9,846 nt of DNA from an uncultured Oscillospiraceae bacterium (GCA_900545655.1 UQZY01000052.1:1-9846), one strand, 5' to 3'; shown: positions 1 to 6,487, counted from the stretch's first letter. Notes: generated by a model not told the origin, from the letters alone. Program-made: numbers and translations.

Positions 1-1
1 G

Positions 2-796
2 CTCACAGCGGTAGAAAATAACGATACCAAGTGGGAGTATACGTATGATGTCCGTGGAAATATTCTCATAAAAAAGGAATATACTGTCTCTACAGCGGAT
101 GACGGAACAAAACCATATACACTGAAAGAAAACGAAACATCTTCTTTCGGTTATGATACCGTATGGGCTGATAAGCTGACATCCTTTAACGGACAGACTA
201 TAGCGTATGATGATGTGGGTAACCCTCTGACATATAGAGGAAATGCCCTTACATGGAATTTCGGAAGAAGACTCGCAAGTTTTGGAAATATTACGTATAC
301 TTACAATGAGGATGGAATAAGAAATCTTAATCCGTTCCGTTACCGTGGTTACTACTATGACACAGATACAAGTCTTTACTACCTTCAGTCAAGATACTAT
401 GACCCTGAAACCGGTAGATTCTTAAACGCTGACGAATACCATTCTGCTAAACAATCAACAAAAAGAGATAATGTTTATGCATATTGCATGAATAACCCCG
501 TTATGAACAGTGATAAGGATGGTAGAGAAGCAGTTGCTTTAGGAAGTGGTGTTTATGTTGCTTCAGCAATAAGTTCTCTTTTTGTTCCAGGTATTGGCTG
601 GGTGTTGCTTGAAGGTTTATTGGTAGGTCTTTGCGTTATTGGCGTTATTGTGCTTGCGGGAATGGTCGTAAATATAATATATGAAGCCTCTACATCAAAA
701 AAAGAAAAACAAAAAAATTATCCGATGTCAAGTCAAAGTATCCAGAGCGTGAAAAAGTTTATCAAATGGCTTATGTGGATGAAAGTGGAGTTTTGA
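2..796 (+). CDS. RHS/YD-repeat polymorphic toxin, C-terminal part (5' end outside window)
   Basis: This is the 3' portion of a large RHS-family protein, a secreted or surface-borne shell that carries a variable C-terminal toxin used against neighbouring cells. The frame is open from the first bases of the window, so the gene starts upstream; the ATG at 215 is internal. YD-type repeats are visible (YDVRGN, YDDVGN), followed by the family hallmark NPFRYRGYYYD, YYLQSRYYDPETGRF and NNPVMNSDKDG, after which RHS proteins normally switch to a variable tip. Here the tip begins with a long hydrophobic stretch (about bases 545-680; GVYVASAISSLF through VVNIIY) that could be one or two membrane segments, perhaps helping toxin translocation (inference). 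Two oddities: the core passes directly from YTYNEDGIR to NLNPFRYRG with no intervening conserved segment, and the frame ends at 796 in a poorly protein-like tail while the better continuation lies in another frame (see next entry). Family assignment is secure; activity of this copy is doubtful. Confidence 0.88.
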   Translation, partial: LTAVENNDTKWEYTYDVRGNILIKKEYTVSTADDGTKPYTLKENETSSFGYDTVWADKLTSFNGQTIAYDDVGNPLTYRGNALTWNFGRRLASFGNITYTYNEDGIRNLNPFRYRGYYYDTDTSLYYLQSRYYDPETGRFLNADEYHSAKQSTKRDNVYAYCMNNPVMNSDKDGREAVALGSGVYVASAISSLFVPGIGWVLLEGLLVGLCVIGVIVLAGMVVNIIYEASTSKKEKQKNYPMSSQSIQSVKKFIKWLMWMKVEF

Positions 797-1095
797 AAAA
801 ACACCATTATAAAATGGATTATTTCGAAGCACTGGCATCACTTAACTGTCTTTCAGCAATAAATAATCTACTCCACTCTAAAAAATATGTACGAGGAACA
901 GAAACAGATGTAAAAAATTATGCAAAAAGTACACACTATGGTATTTATACATTTTCACAAAGACATGCAAGATATTTAGCTGAAAGTATTGGAATTTGGG
1001 GAGCACCTGAAGTTCATAAATCCGGACAGTATGGTCACTACCATGACCATACACACACTTTCCATATATGGTTTGGTGGAACAATTACTTTTTGA
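766..1095 (+). CDS. His-rich toxin tip of the RHS protein, displaced into the -1 frame
   Basis: This frame looks like the original C-terminal end of the RHS protein rather than an independent gene. It is open from 685, and sensible sequence (SDVKSKYPEREKVYQ) precedes the ATG at 766, which has no convincing ribosome binding site. Reading the upstream frame to the A-rich tract at 697-717 and then this one gives a continuous RHS tip; one missing A there would explain the split. The last 30 residues hold a histidine cluster, PEVHKSG then GHYHDHTHTFHIWFG (His84, 91, 93, 95, 97 and 100 counting from the 766 ATG). That suggests a metal-binding or nuclease-like catalytic site. I recall similar endings on other clostridial RHS tips but cannot name a family. 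The stop overlaps the ribosome binding site of the following gene, the usual tight toxin-immunity spacing. Toxin role is inferred from position. Confidence 0.7.
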   Translation: MAYVDESGVLKKHHYKMDYFEALASLNCLSAINNLLHSKKYVRGTETDVKNYAKSTHYGIYTFSQRHARYLAESIGIWGAPEVHKSGQYGHYHDHTHTFHIWFGGTITF

Positions 1096-1097
1096 GG
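1094..1097 (+). promoter_or_regulatory. Ribosome binding site fixing the start of the immunity-like gene
   Basis: GAGG overlaps the TGA stop of the toxin tip and sits 8 bases before the ATG at 1106. It supports that ATG over the in-frame ATG at 989, which lies inside the toxin tip and has no such site. Translation of the two is probably coupled. Confidence 0.7.
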
Positions 1098-1105
1098 ATA
1101 AACAA

Positions 1106-2092
1106 ATGAAAAAAATTAATCTTGTAAACTTAATTGGATATATGGAGACATATTCAAACTATGGAAAGTCTCCTTACTATATGTTAAATCCTGAGACTTT
1201 CGAAATTCATTGCATGGATGAAATGGATGATTTTCAGAAAAAAAAATGTATTATGATTCCTAAAGTTGACATATATAAACTTCAATTAGATTTTATTCAT
1301 AGTTTGAATTCAAGTATCGTTATTAAAAACGCGAAAGAAGTTGAAAATGCAGATCCTGATATCTTTTCAGCCTTTTTTCACGACCTTACGGAAGCAAACG
1401 CTTTTTATGAATATCTCGGAAGAGATGTTGAGAAAGAATGGTTTGATATTATGGACGAGGCCATATATTCACGAGCCGCTTTATGGTGTGAAGAGAACCA
1501 TTTCCCGTATGAAATTGTTTTTTCCTCAACTTTATCAAACGGCAAGGAACTTGCCAAAGAGTACGGAGAAAAAATAAATAGAAACAGGAAAAAGCTAATT
1601 CGTGAAATCAAGGCAAGAAAACAGGTGGATCTTGTTAATCTCTTTTGCTATGTTGAAGATTATCCGAATCTCTTTAAACCCCGTCTCTATTTTATGAATC
1701 CGAAAAATCATAAAATTTATGATGAAGATGAGATTGATGACAAGAAAAAATCAGAATACTTAAAATTACCTAAAATTGATGTCAATAAAATTGAAGTTGC
1801 ATTCATAAATGGGTTGAACTCAGAAGCTGCAAATGAAGCTTTTGCAAAGATTAACCGGGAAGATCCGTGCGAATATATTGATTTTATTCAGACTCTTTTT
1901 GAAACACCAAAAATTCTCGGTAAAATAGTAAAAGGTGAATGGGATCAGTTCCTCTACCGCCGCGAGATAGAGCAACTTTCAAAGTGGTGCGAAGAAAATG
2001 ATATTCCGTATGAAGTTACTGTGAAGGACGGCAAAATTGTTCCCGATAAAGATTTACCGTTTGAGTGTATGCCGCTTGAATTTAAAGACTGA
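1106..2092 (+). CDS. Probable immunity protein with two tandem UPF0158-like domains
   Basis: A 328-residue soluble protein with no signal peptide or membrane segment, starting 10 bases after the toxin-tip stop. It consists of two diverged copies of one domain, about residues 5-137 and 174-304, joined by a charged linker rich in Lys and Arg. The copies align along their length: VNLIGYMETY with VNLFCYVEDY, MLNPETFEI with FMNPKNHKI, IPKVDIYKLQLDFIHSLNS with LPKIDVNKIEVAFINGLNS, EWFDIMDEAI with EWDQFLYRREI, and WCEENHFPYEI with WCEENDIPYEV. The pattern of a short residue stating a product of 'x-NP/ETGEI', an acidic patch, a LP-x-[IV]-D helix and a final W-C/L-E-E-N-x-[IF]-P-Y resembles UPF0158-type proteins of unknown function (recognition from memory, moderate). 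Position directly after an RHS toxin tip makes an immunity role likely: it would bind and block the toxin inside the producing cell. Its base composition is visibly more AT-rich than thrS or htpG, as expected for an exchangeable cassette. Confidence 0.72.
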   Translation: MKKINLVNLIGYMETYSNYGKSPYYMLNPETFEIHCMDEMDDFQKKKCIMIPKVDIYKLQLDFIHSLNSSIVIKNAKEVENADPDIFSAFFHDLTEANAFYEYLGRDVEKEWFDIMDEAIYSRAALWCEENHFPYEIVFSSTLSNGKELAKEYGEKINRNRKKLIREIKARKQVDLVNLFCYVEDYPNLFKPRLYFMNPKNHKIYDEDEIDDKKKSEYLKLPKIDVNKIEVAFINGLNSEAANEAFAKINREDPCEYIDFIQTLFETPKILGKIVKGEWDQFLYRREIEQLSKWCEENDIPYEVTVKDGKIVPDKDLPFECMPLEFKD

Positions 2093-2109
2093 TAAATATA
2101 ACTATAAGA

Positions 2110-2142
2110 AATCACCTCAAAACCTAGTGTTTTGAGGTGATT
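2110..2142. terminator. Intrinsic terminator between convergent genes
   Basis: A perfect 14-bp stem (2110-2123 with 2129-2142, arm AATCACCTCAAAAC) closes a 5-base loop. On the + strand it is followed by TTGTTTTAAT, so it best fits the immunity-like gene ending at 2092. On the - strand the U-tract is weaker (TTTCTTATAG), but the hairpin lies just 24 bases past the thrS stop and may serve both directions. Confidence 0.85.
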
Positions 2143-2165
2143 GTTTTAATAAGATATACAAATTT

Positions 2166-3929
2166 TTATGTTCTGTCCTTTATCTCACCGAGAAGCTTCT
2201 CGATGAAGGCCTCAAGAGGCATAACCTCTGTTTCGCCCGTATCACGCATACGTACGGATACCATGCCCGTCTCAGACTCTTTCGGTCCGAGAACAAGCAT
2301 ATAGGGGACACGTGCAACCTGCTGTGCTTCACGAATCTTGTAGCCTATCTTCTCGTTTCTGTCGTCAAGCTCGACACGTATACCGAGAGCCTTGAGCTTT
2401 TCATAGACCTCCGTTGAGTAATCAAGAGTCTTTTCGGAAACAGGAAGAACCTTTACCTGTGTCGGAGCAAGCCATACAGGGAATTTGCCCGCAAAATGCT
2501 CGGTGATGATTCCTATGAAACGCTCGATAGAGCCGAAGCATACACGGTGAATCATTATAGGTCTCTGCGGCTGTCCGTTCGTGTCGATATACTCAAGGTC
2601 AAAGTTGAGCGGCATCTGGAAATCAAGCTGAATGGTACCGCACTGCCATGTACGTCCGAGACAGTCCTCAAGGTGGAAGTCTATCTTCGGTCCGTAGAAT
2701 GCTCCGTCACCCTCGTTGATGATATAATCCATACCGAGCTTTTCAAGAGCACCCTTAAGACCGTTTGTCGCAGCCTCCCAGTCCTCATCCGAGCCCATAG
2801 AATCCTCTGGTCTTGTCGAAAGCTCAACAAAATACTTGAAGCCGAACTTCTTATAAACCTCATCTATAAGATGAACTACGTTCATTATCTCTTCGGTTAT
2901 CTGGTCACGGGTCATGAAAATATGCGCGTCATCCTGCGTAAAGCAGCGTACACGGAAAAGTCCGTGAAGCGCACCCTTAAGCTCATGTCTGTGAACAAGT
3001 CCGAGCTCACCCACACGAAGCGGAAGCTCTCTGTACGAATGCGGCTGACTCTTATAGACCATAACGCCGCCCGGACAGTTCATGGGCTTTATGCAGTAGT
3101 CCTCATCATCAATCTTTGTTGCGTACATATTGTCCTTGTAGTGATCCCAATGTCCGCTTGTCTCCCAGAGCTTTCTGTTCATGATAAGCGGAGTAGAAAC
3201 CTCTACGTAATTTTCTCTGTAGTGGATGTCTCTCCAGTAGTCAATAAGTGCATTCTTCAAAGCCATACCGTTCGGAAGGAAGAACGGGAAGCCCGGACCC
3301 TCCTCGCAAATCATGAAGAGTTGCATCTCCTTGCCTATTCTTCTGTGGTCGCGGCGCTCGGCCTCCTCAAGAAGCTTCATGTGGTCATCAAGCTCCTGTT
3401 GCGTTGCGAATGCCGTTCCGTAGATACGTGTAAGCATCTTGTTATTTTTATCTGCTTTCCAATATGCACCGGACTGACCGGTTATCTTGAAGGCCTTGAG
3501 CCCTTTGGTATACGTTAAGTGGGGACCTACGCACATGTCAACGTACTCACCCTGTGAGTAAAAGCTTATCTTAGCATCCTCGGGAAGGTCGCCGATATGC
3601 TCAACCTTATAGGTCTCATGGTGATCCTCCATATGCTTTATTGCCTCTTCACGGGGAAGCGTATATGTCTTTATGGGAAGATTTTCTTTGGTAATCTTCT
3701 TCATCTCTTTTTCTATTGCGAGAAGATCCTCGTCCGTGAGCTTTGTGTCACCGAGGTCAACATCATAATAAAAGCCCTTGTCCGTTGCAGGTCCGTAAGC
3801 AAAATCTGCCTGCGGCCAAAGCCTCTTTATCGCCTGAGCCATGATATGCGCAGCCGTGTGTCTTATTACGTGGAGTTCTTCCTCCTTCGGACACTCTGCA
3901 ACTGTTCCGTCGTTGTAAATTACTTTCAT
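2166..3929 (-). CDS. thrS: Threonine--tRNA ligase lacking the TGS domain
   Basis: Charges tRNA-Thr with threonine in the cytoplasm and edits mischarged serine. It has 587 residues against about 640 for the usual bacterial enzyme; the N-terminal TGS domain is absent. The editing domain is intact: His24 and His28 (RHTAAH), Cys133 and His137 (DMCVGPH) line up with E. coli His73, His77, Cys182 and His186 at a constant offset of 49. The class II catalytic core follows, with zinc ligands Cys285 (MNCPGG), His336 (DDAHIF) and His461 (IMIHR), matching E. coli Cys334, His385 and His511. Motif 3 is GSIERFIGI, and the C-terminal anticodon-binding domain runs from about residue 485. The start is supported by AAGGGG 9 bases upstream (3939-3944) and by an in-frame TAA just before it, so no missed upstream start can restore the TGS domain. 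Identification is certain. Confidence 0.98.
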   Translation of the reverse strand: MKVIYNDGTVAECPKEEELHVIRHTAAHIMAQAIKRLWPQADFAYGPATDKGFYYDVDLGDTKLTDEDLLAIEKEMKKITKENLPIKTYTLPREEAIKHMEDHHETYKVEHIGDLPEDAKISFYSQGEYVDMCVGPHLTYTKGLKAFKITGQSGAYWKADKNNKMLTRIYGTAFATQQELDDHMKLLEEAERRDHRRIGKEMQLFMICEEGPGFPFFLPNGMALKNALIDYWRDIHYRENYVEVSTPLIMNRKLWETSGHWDHYKDNMYATKIDDEDYCIKPMNCPGGVMVYKSQPHSYRELPLRVGELGLVHRHELKGALHGLFRVRCFTQDDAHIFMTRDQITEEIMNVVHLIDEVYKKFGFKYFVELSTRPEDSMGSDEDWEAATNGLKGALEKLGMDYIINEGDGAFYGPKIDFHLEDCLGRTWQCGTIQLDFQMPLNFDLEYIDTNGQPQRPIMIHRVCFGSIERFIGIITEHFAGKFPVWLAPTQVKVLPVSEKTLDYSTEVYEKLKALGIRVELDDRNEKIGYKIREAQQVARVPYMLVLGPKESETGMVSVRMRDTGETEVMPLEAFIEKLLGEIKDRT

Positions 3930-3982
3930 GAATTCGGTCCCCTTACTAAATTACATAATAATGCAAAATTCAATTACAGAAA

Positions 3983-4011
3983 ATTTTACAACTTCTTGCG
4001 TATTATTGCAA
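3983..4011 (-). promoter_or_regulatory. Candidate sigma-A promoter for thrS
   Basis: On the - strand, TTGCAA (4006-4011) and TAAAAT (3983-3988) are separated by exactly 17 bases, inside and just past the 3' end of the surface-protein gene. The predicted start near 3976 leaves a leader of about 47 bases, too short for a T-box riboswitch. Confidence 0.45.
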
Positions 4012-5869
4012 GTACAAATACGGAGCAAAGGCCTGACGCCAGGTAAAAATCAATTTTTTCGGAAGACGGGTCATATGTTATGGGACCGGGCTTGCTGAAA
4101 TCCGCAGGCGTTCCTCCAGTGAGCCCAACCTCCGGCTTTTCTATACTGACAGGTATCATCTCATTGGGTATGGCTTCATCCGCGTTTGCGAACATCCTGA
4201 GTATAGTATTCTCAAAGGCCTCATTTCCCTCGCTCGCGAACACCTTCAAGGGGTATTTTTCGTTCGACAATGTATACCCCTGCGCAGTCGAAATCTCTTT
4301 AAGATAATATTCATGTCCGAACGGAAGATCTACACTCATATAAAACTTCCCGTCAGGGGAAACCCTTATTATTTCAAGCAATGAATCCGCAGGCAGATTT
4401 TCTATAGGCTCCGAATTGTACACGCCAAACGAAACCTGCTTCAAAAGCTCGAACTGTCCCTCGCTTATCTTTCCGTCATTCAGCAGAACCTTTGAAAATG
4501 AGAGACTGTACCTTACTCTCGAGTTTTCAAGTATGACCTCACCGTCATCGTAAAGAGAAACAGGCGCATCCGCCGTTGCTCTTATATATCCCTTCGGTGT
4601 CGTTCTCTCACGAAGATAATACTCTCCGTCATAGAGCGGCTTTGTCATGGCAGGTCCCTCCGCATTTGTTGTCACCGTGTCAACCAGTTCATCCTTTGCC
4701 ACAAGCAGAGAACCGTCCGTGTTGCGTATTTCCGCGGCAGCGTAAACATCTACGACACAACCTGAGAGATACCCCATTTCATAAACAGGAGTATGAATCT
4801 CCCCATCCGTAAAGCACTTGAGAATCTCACCCTTTTTATAAACGGAAATCTGCTGTGTTTTGCTCGTAAAGTCAGCGGTAACCGAAATGCGTTCCGCTAC
4901 CGTGGGGGCGGCATTTCCCAGTATAGTCACCTGTCCGTCGGTTTTAGGCAACATGACAACCAGATTCTGCGGCGATGTATTCGGCAGTTTTTTCTTCATC
5001 AAGACTTTAACGTCCGAGATAAGCCTGTCGGACGAAAGATAAAGTGTGTTACCGGACCTTGAAGCTTTGAGCCCCGAGCCCTCGCAATATATGTCACACT
5101 CTGCAAGCATACCGTTTTTATCAGTTAACTCCGCCTTGTAAAGCTTGTCCTTTTTATCATACTTAAGAAGCACGTTAGACCCTGAAAAGTCGGACATTTT
5201 TCCGTGTGAGAATACTTTTGACACCAGATTTCTGTACGCCGTCATTCCGCGTTTTTCGGCTCCGGTAGACCTATATGTCAGGATATCCGTCATTGTATTT
5301 GCGTCAAGATATGTGCCTTTGTAGGTGACCGCCTGTTTTACGTCACTTTTTGCCGAAGACCGTATGCCCGTCTGGAATTCCCAGATGAGCGCCTGAGTGG
5401 CAGCGTAGGCATCCGCGGCAGACATGCCGAGGTTGCTGTTCGGAAATCCGTAGGTAGTGGCGAGCATGATACCCTCACGCTGCCCCGCGCTCATCGTATT
5501 CCAGTACGTGCTGCTTTCCGTGGCTTCCGCCGTGCGCTCTATGTATGAAAAAATATCCGCGCCGTACTCAACGCAATAGAGCCACATCGGAAGCCCGGAA
5601 TCGTCGGTCTTCGGCTCCCCTTTATTTGAATCGGACAAATAAAGCATACGCATATACATACGCGTACCGTCAAGCTCTTCATAAATATACGCCTTTTCAC
5701 TTGTGGTCGAATACGAGCCTGCTCCCTCGTCACAATAATTTTGCAGATTTACATATCCTCCGCCTCCGACGGATACAGACTCCGCCGAAGCTCGAATGAT
5801 AACTCCTGAAATAAACAGCATAAATACTGTCAGCGCGCAGAGTATACGCACCGATTTCTTCTTTTTCAT
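3986..5869 (-). CDS. Thioester-domain (TQXA) surface adhesin with two SpaA/Cna-B-like domains
   Basis: A 627-residue exported protein. Residues 1-29 form a signal peptide (KKKK start, hydrophobic core, cut near ASA-E). The next domain, to about 225, is a thioester-forming adhesin domain: Cys99 in LYCVEYG and Gln159 in ATQALIW are the expected Cys-Gln pair, which forms a reactive bond able to attach covalently to host or other surfaces. A linking region follows, then two Cna-B/SpaA-like domains (about 340-450 and 451-560), each ending in an E-box-type motif (YYLRERTTPKGY with Glu421; YYLKEISTAQGY with Glu525) where an intramolecular isopeptide bond would form. The tail has a Pro-rich spacer, a 16-residue hydrophobic segment (about 608-623) and a final RKKL, the shape of a sortase signal, but no LPXTG is visible. 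AAGGAG sits 11 bases before the ATG. It is flanked by housekeeping genes and preceded by an inverted-repeat element that may control it. Confidence 0.9.
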   Translation of the reverse strand: MKKKKSVRILCALTVFMLFISGVIIRASAESVSVGGGGYVNLQNYCDEGAGSYSTTSEKAYIYEELDGTRMYMRMLYLSDSNKGEPKTDDSGLPMWLYCVEYGADIFSYIERTAEATESSTYWNTMSAGQREGIMLATTYGFPNSNLGMSAADAYAATQALIWEFQTGIRSSAKSDVKQAVTYKGTYLDANTMTDILTYRSTGAEKRGMTAYRNLVSKVFSHGKMSDFSGSNVLLKYDKKDKLYKAELTDKNGMLAECDIYCEGSGLKASRSGNTLYLSSDRLISDVKVLMKKKLPNTSPQNLVVMLPKTDGQVTILGNAAPTVAERISVTADFTSKTQQISVYKKGEILKCFTDGEIHTPVYEMGYLSGCVVDVYAAAEIRNTDGSLLVAKDELVDTVTTNAEGPAMTKPLYDGEYYLRERTTPKGYIRATADAPVSLYDDGEVILENSRVRYSLSFSKVLLNDGKISEGQFELLKQVSFGVYNSEPIENLPADSLLEIIRVSPDGKFYMSVDLPFGHEYYLKEISTAQGYTLSNEKYPLKVFASEGNEAFENTILRMFANADEAIPNEMIPVSIEKPEVGLTGGTPADFSKPGPITYDPSSEKIDFYLASGLCSVFVLAIIRKKL

Positions 5870-5918
5870 GTTGATAATTCTCCTTTAGCCCAAAAATCAA
5901 ATCTTTGAAAATGAAAAT

Positions 5919-6036
5919 TTAAAAAGCGGCCGTTGACAAAATGATAGGGGGTTTGTAAAAAATAAAGTGCAAGTGACCATAGCCTGGTCTCAGTTATTTG
6001 CATTGGGGTGCATGGAGGACAACGACCGCTTTTTAA
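5919..6036. repeat. 118-bp element bounded by 19-bp inverted repeats upstream of the adhesin gene
   Basis: The left arm (5919-5937, TTAAAAAGCGGCCGTTGAC) and right arm (6018-6036) are inverted copies matching at 17 of 19 positions, around an 80-base centre. The centre holds a nested inverted repeat: AGTGCAA with TTGCATT enclosing GACCA with TGGTC. Outer A and T runs make it look like a terminator on either strand, but the loop is far longer than usual. On - strand RNA the two arm differences become one G-U wobble and one U-U mismatch, so the hairpin could form in ssb readthrough transcripts. The position before a surface gene and the enclosed promoter-like sequence suggest an invertible switch; a structured leader RNA or a small MITE-like element are alternatives. 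The repeat itself is certain; its role is inferred. Confidence 0.8.
5933..5961 (+). promoter_or_regulatory. Candidate + strand promoter inside the inverted-repeat element
   Basis: A perfect -35 box TTGACA (5933-5938), a 17-base spacer and TAAAAA (5956-5961). The -35 box begins in the left repeat arm. The predicted start near 5968 lies at the foot of the nested hairpin (GTGCAAG...). As oriented, it fires away from the adhesin gene and antisense to ssb. I see no comparable promoter on the - strand between the element and the adhesin start. Confidence 0.45.
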
Positions 6037-6049
6037 GCATGGTTATTCC

Positions 6050-6349
6050 TTACTCGGCGAATTCCGCCTTGTAAGCCGTGATTTTGAACCTCACGCGAGG
6101 CTTGCCTTCCTTATCGAGATACTTCTCATTGTTAAATGTACCGTTTACGAGAATACGGTTTCCCTTTTTCAGATAATTTTCCGCGAACACCGCAAGCTTG
6201 TCCCAGCAACAAACCTCGTAGAATTCTCCGTCGGTTTTATCCGAGTCATTGTTTGCCAGCGAAAAATTTGCAACCTTCATGTTGCCGTCTCCGACAGCCT
6301 TCACCTCAGGGTCTGCCGTAAGCCTTCCGGTAAGTGTGATTGATTTCAT
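6050..6349 (-). CDS. ssb: Short single-stranded DNA-binding protein, no acidic tail
   Basis: A 99-residue OB-fold protein expected to coat single-stranded DNA during replication, repair or recombination. Family features are seen in order: a start resembling SITLTGRLTADPEV, then VANFSLANN, FYEVCCWDKLAVFAENYLKKG with the conserved Trp, RILVNGTF, and a last strand VRFKITAYKAEF. It stops at the end of the OB fold. The usual SSB is 150-180 residues with a flexible linker and an acidic C-terminal tip (DDDIPF-like) that recruits repair proteins; both are missing. No rpsF or rpsR neighbours are present, so this is probably a secondary SSB rather than the replication copy (inference). The start is well fixed by AAAGGAGG six bases before the ATG. 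Confidence 0.88.
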   Translation of the reverse strand: MKSITLTGRLTADPEVKAVGDGNMKVANFSLANNDSDKTDGEFYEVCCWDKLAVFAENYLKKGNRILVNGTFNNEKYLDKEGKPRVRFKITAYKAEFAE

Positions 6350-6399
6350 AAAAATCCTCCTTTTTTCTCGGGGGCCTTCGTAAAAACCCCTCTATATAT

Positions 6400-6429
6400 A
6401 GAATACTTTTCGAGGCCAAAAGAAGACAA
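6400..6429 (-). promoter_or_regulatory. Possible promoter for ssb
   Basis: On the - strand, TTGTCT (6424-6429) and TATTCT (6400-6405) are 18 bases apart, placing a start near 6393 and a leader of about 44 bases. The neighbouring TATATA offers alternative -10 boxes, so the exact site is uncertain. It lies just past the strong htpG-side terminator, which supports separate transcription of ssb. Confidence 0.3.
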
Positions 6430-6445
6430 AAAAAGTATGAACGGC

Positions 6446-6487
6446 AAAAAAAGGCCATCGAACGGTCGTTAAGTCCGCTCAATGGCC
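6446..6487 (-). terminator. Strong intrinsic terminator downstream of htpG
   Basis: On the - strand GGCCATTGAGCGG (6475-6487) pairs with CCGTTCGATGGCC (6453-6465) around a 9-base loop, followed by seven Ts (6446-6452). Two positions are G-U wobbles in - strand RNA but mismatches on the + strand, so the element is built for - strand transcription. It lies about 160 bases after the htpG stop. Confidence 0.88.

Noticed and set aside
989..1105. 39-residue N-terminal extension of the immunity-like protein from an ATG at 989
   Set aside because: It overlaps the His-rich toxin tip, has no ribosome binding site, and the internal ATG at 1106 has a good one and begins at the repeated domain.
2496..3518. 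340-codon open frame on the + strand
   Set aside because: It lies entirely antisense to thrS, whose protein is unmistakable; the translation has no domain-like features and arises from thrS codon bias.
5919..6036. MITE or transposon remnant
   Set aside because: The ends are inverted repeats, but no convincing target-site duplication flanks them and no second copy is in the window; kept only as a lesser alternative.
5870..6049. T-box or other known riboswitch ahead of the adhesin-thrS pair
   Set aside because: No GGGTGG-ACCGCG-like T-box core or other familiar aptamer motif was found on the - strand.
6008..6343. 111-codon + strand open frame and a 20-codon frame from 6012
   Set aside because: Both are antisense to ssb; no convincing ribosome binding site or protein-like composition.
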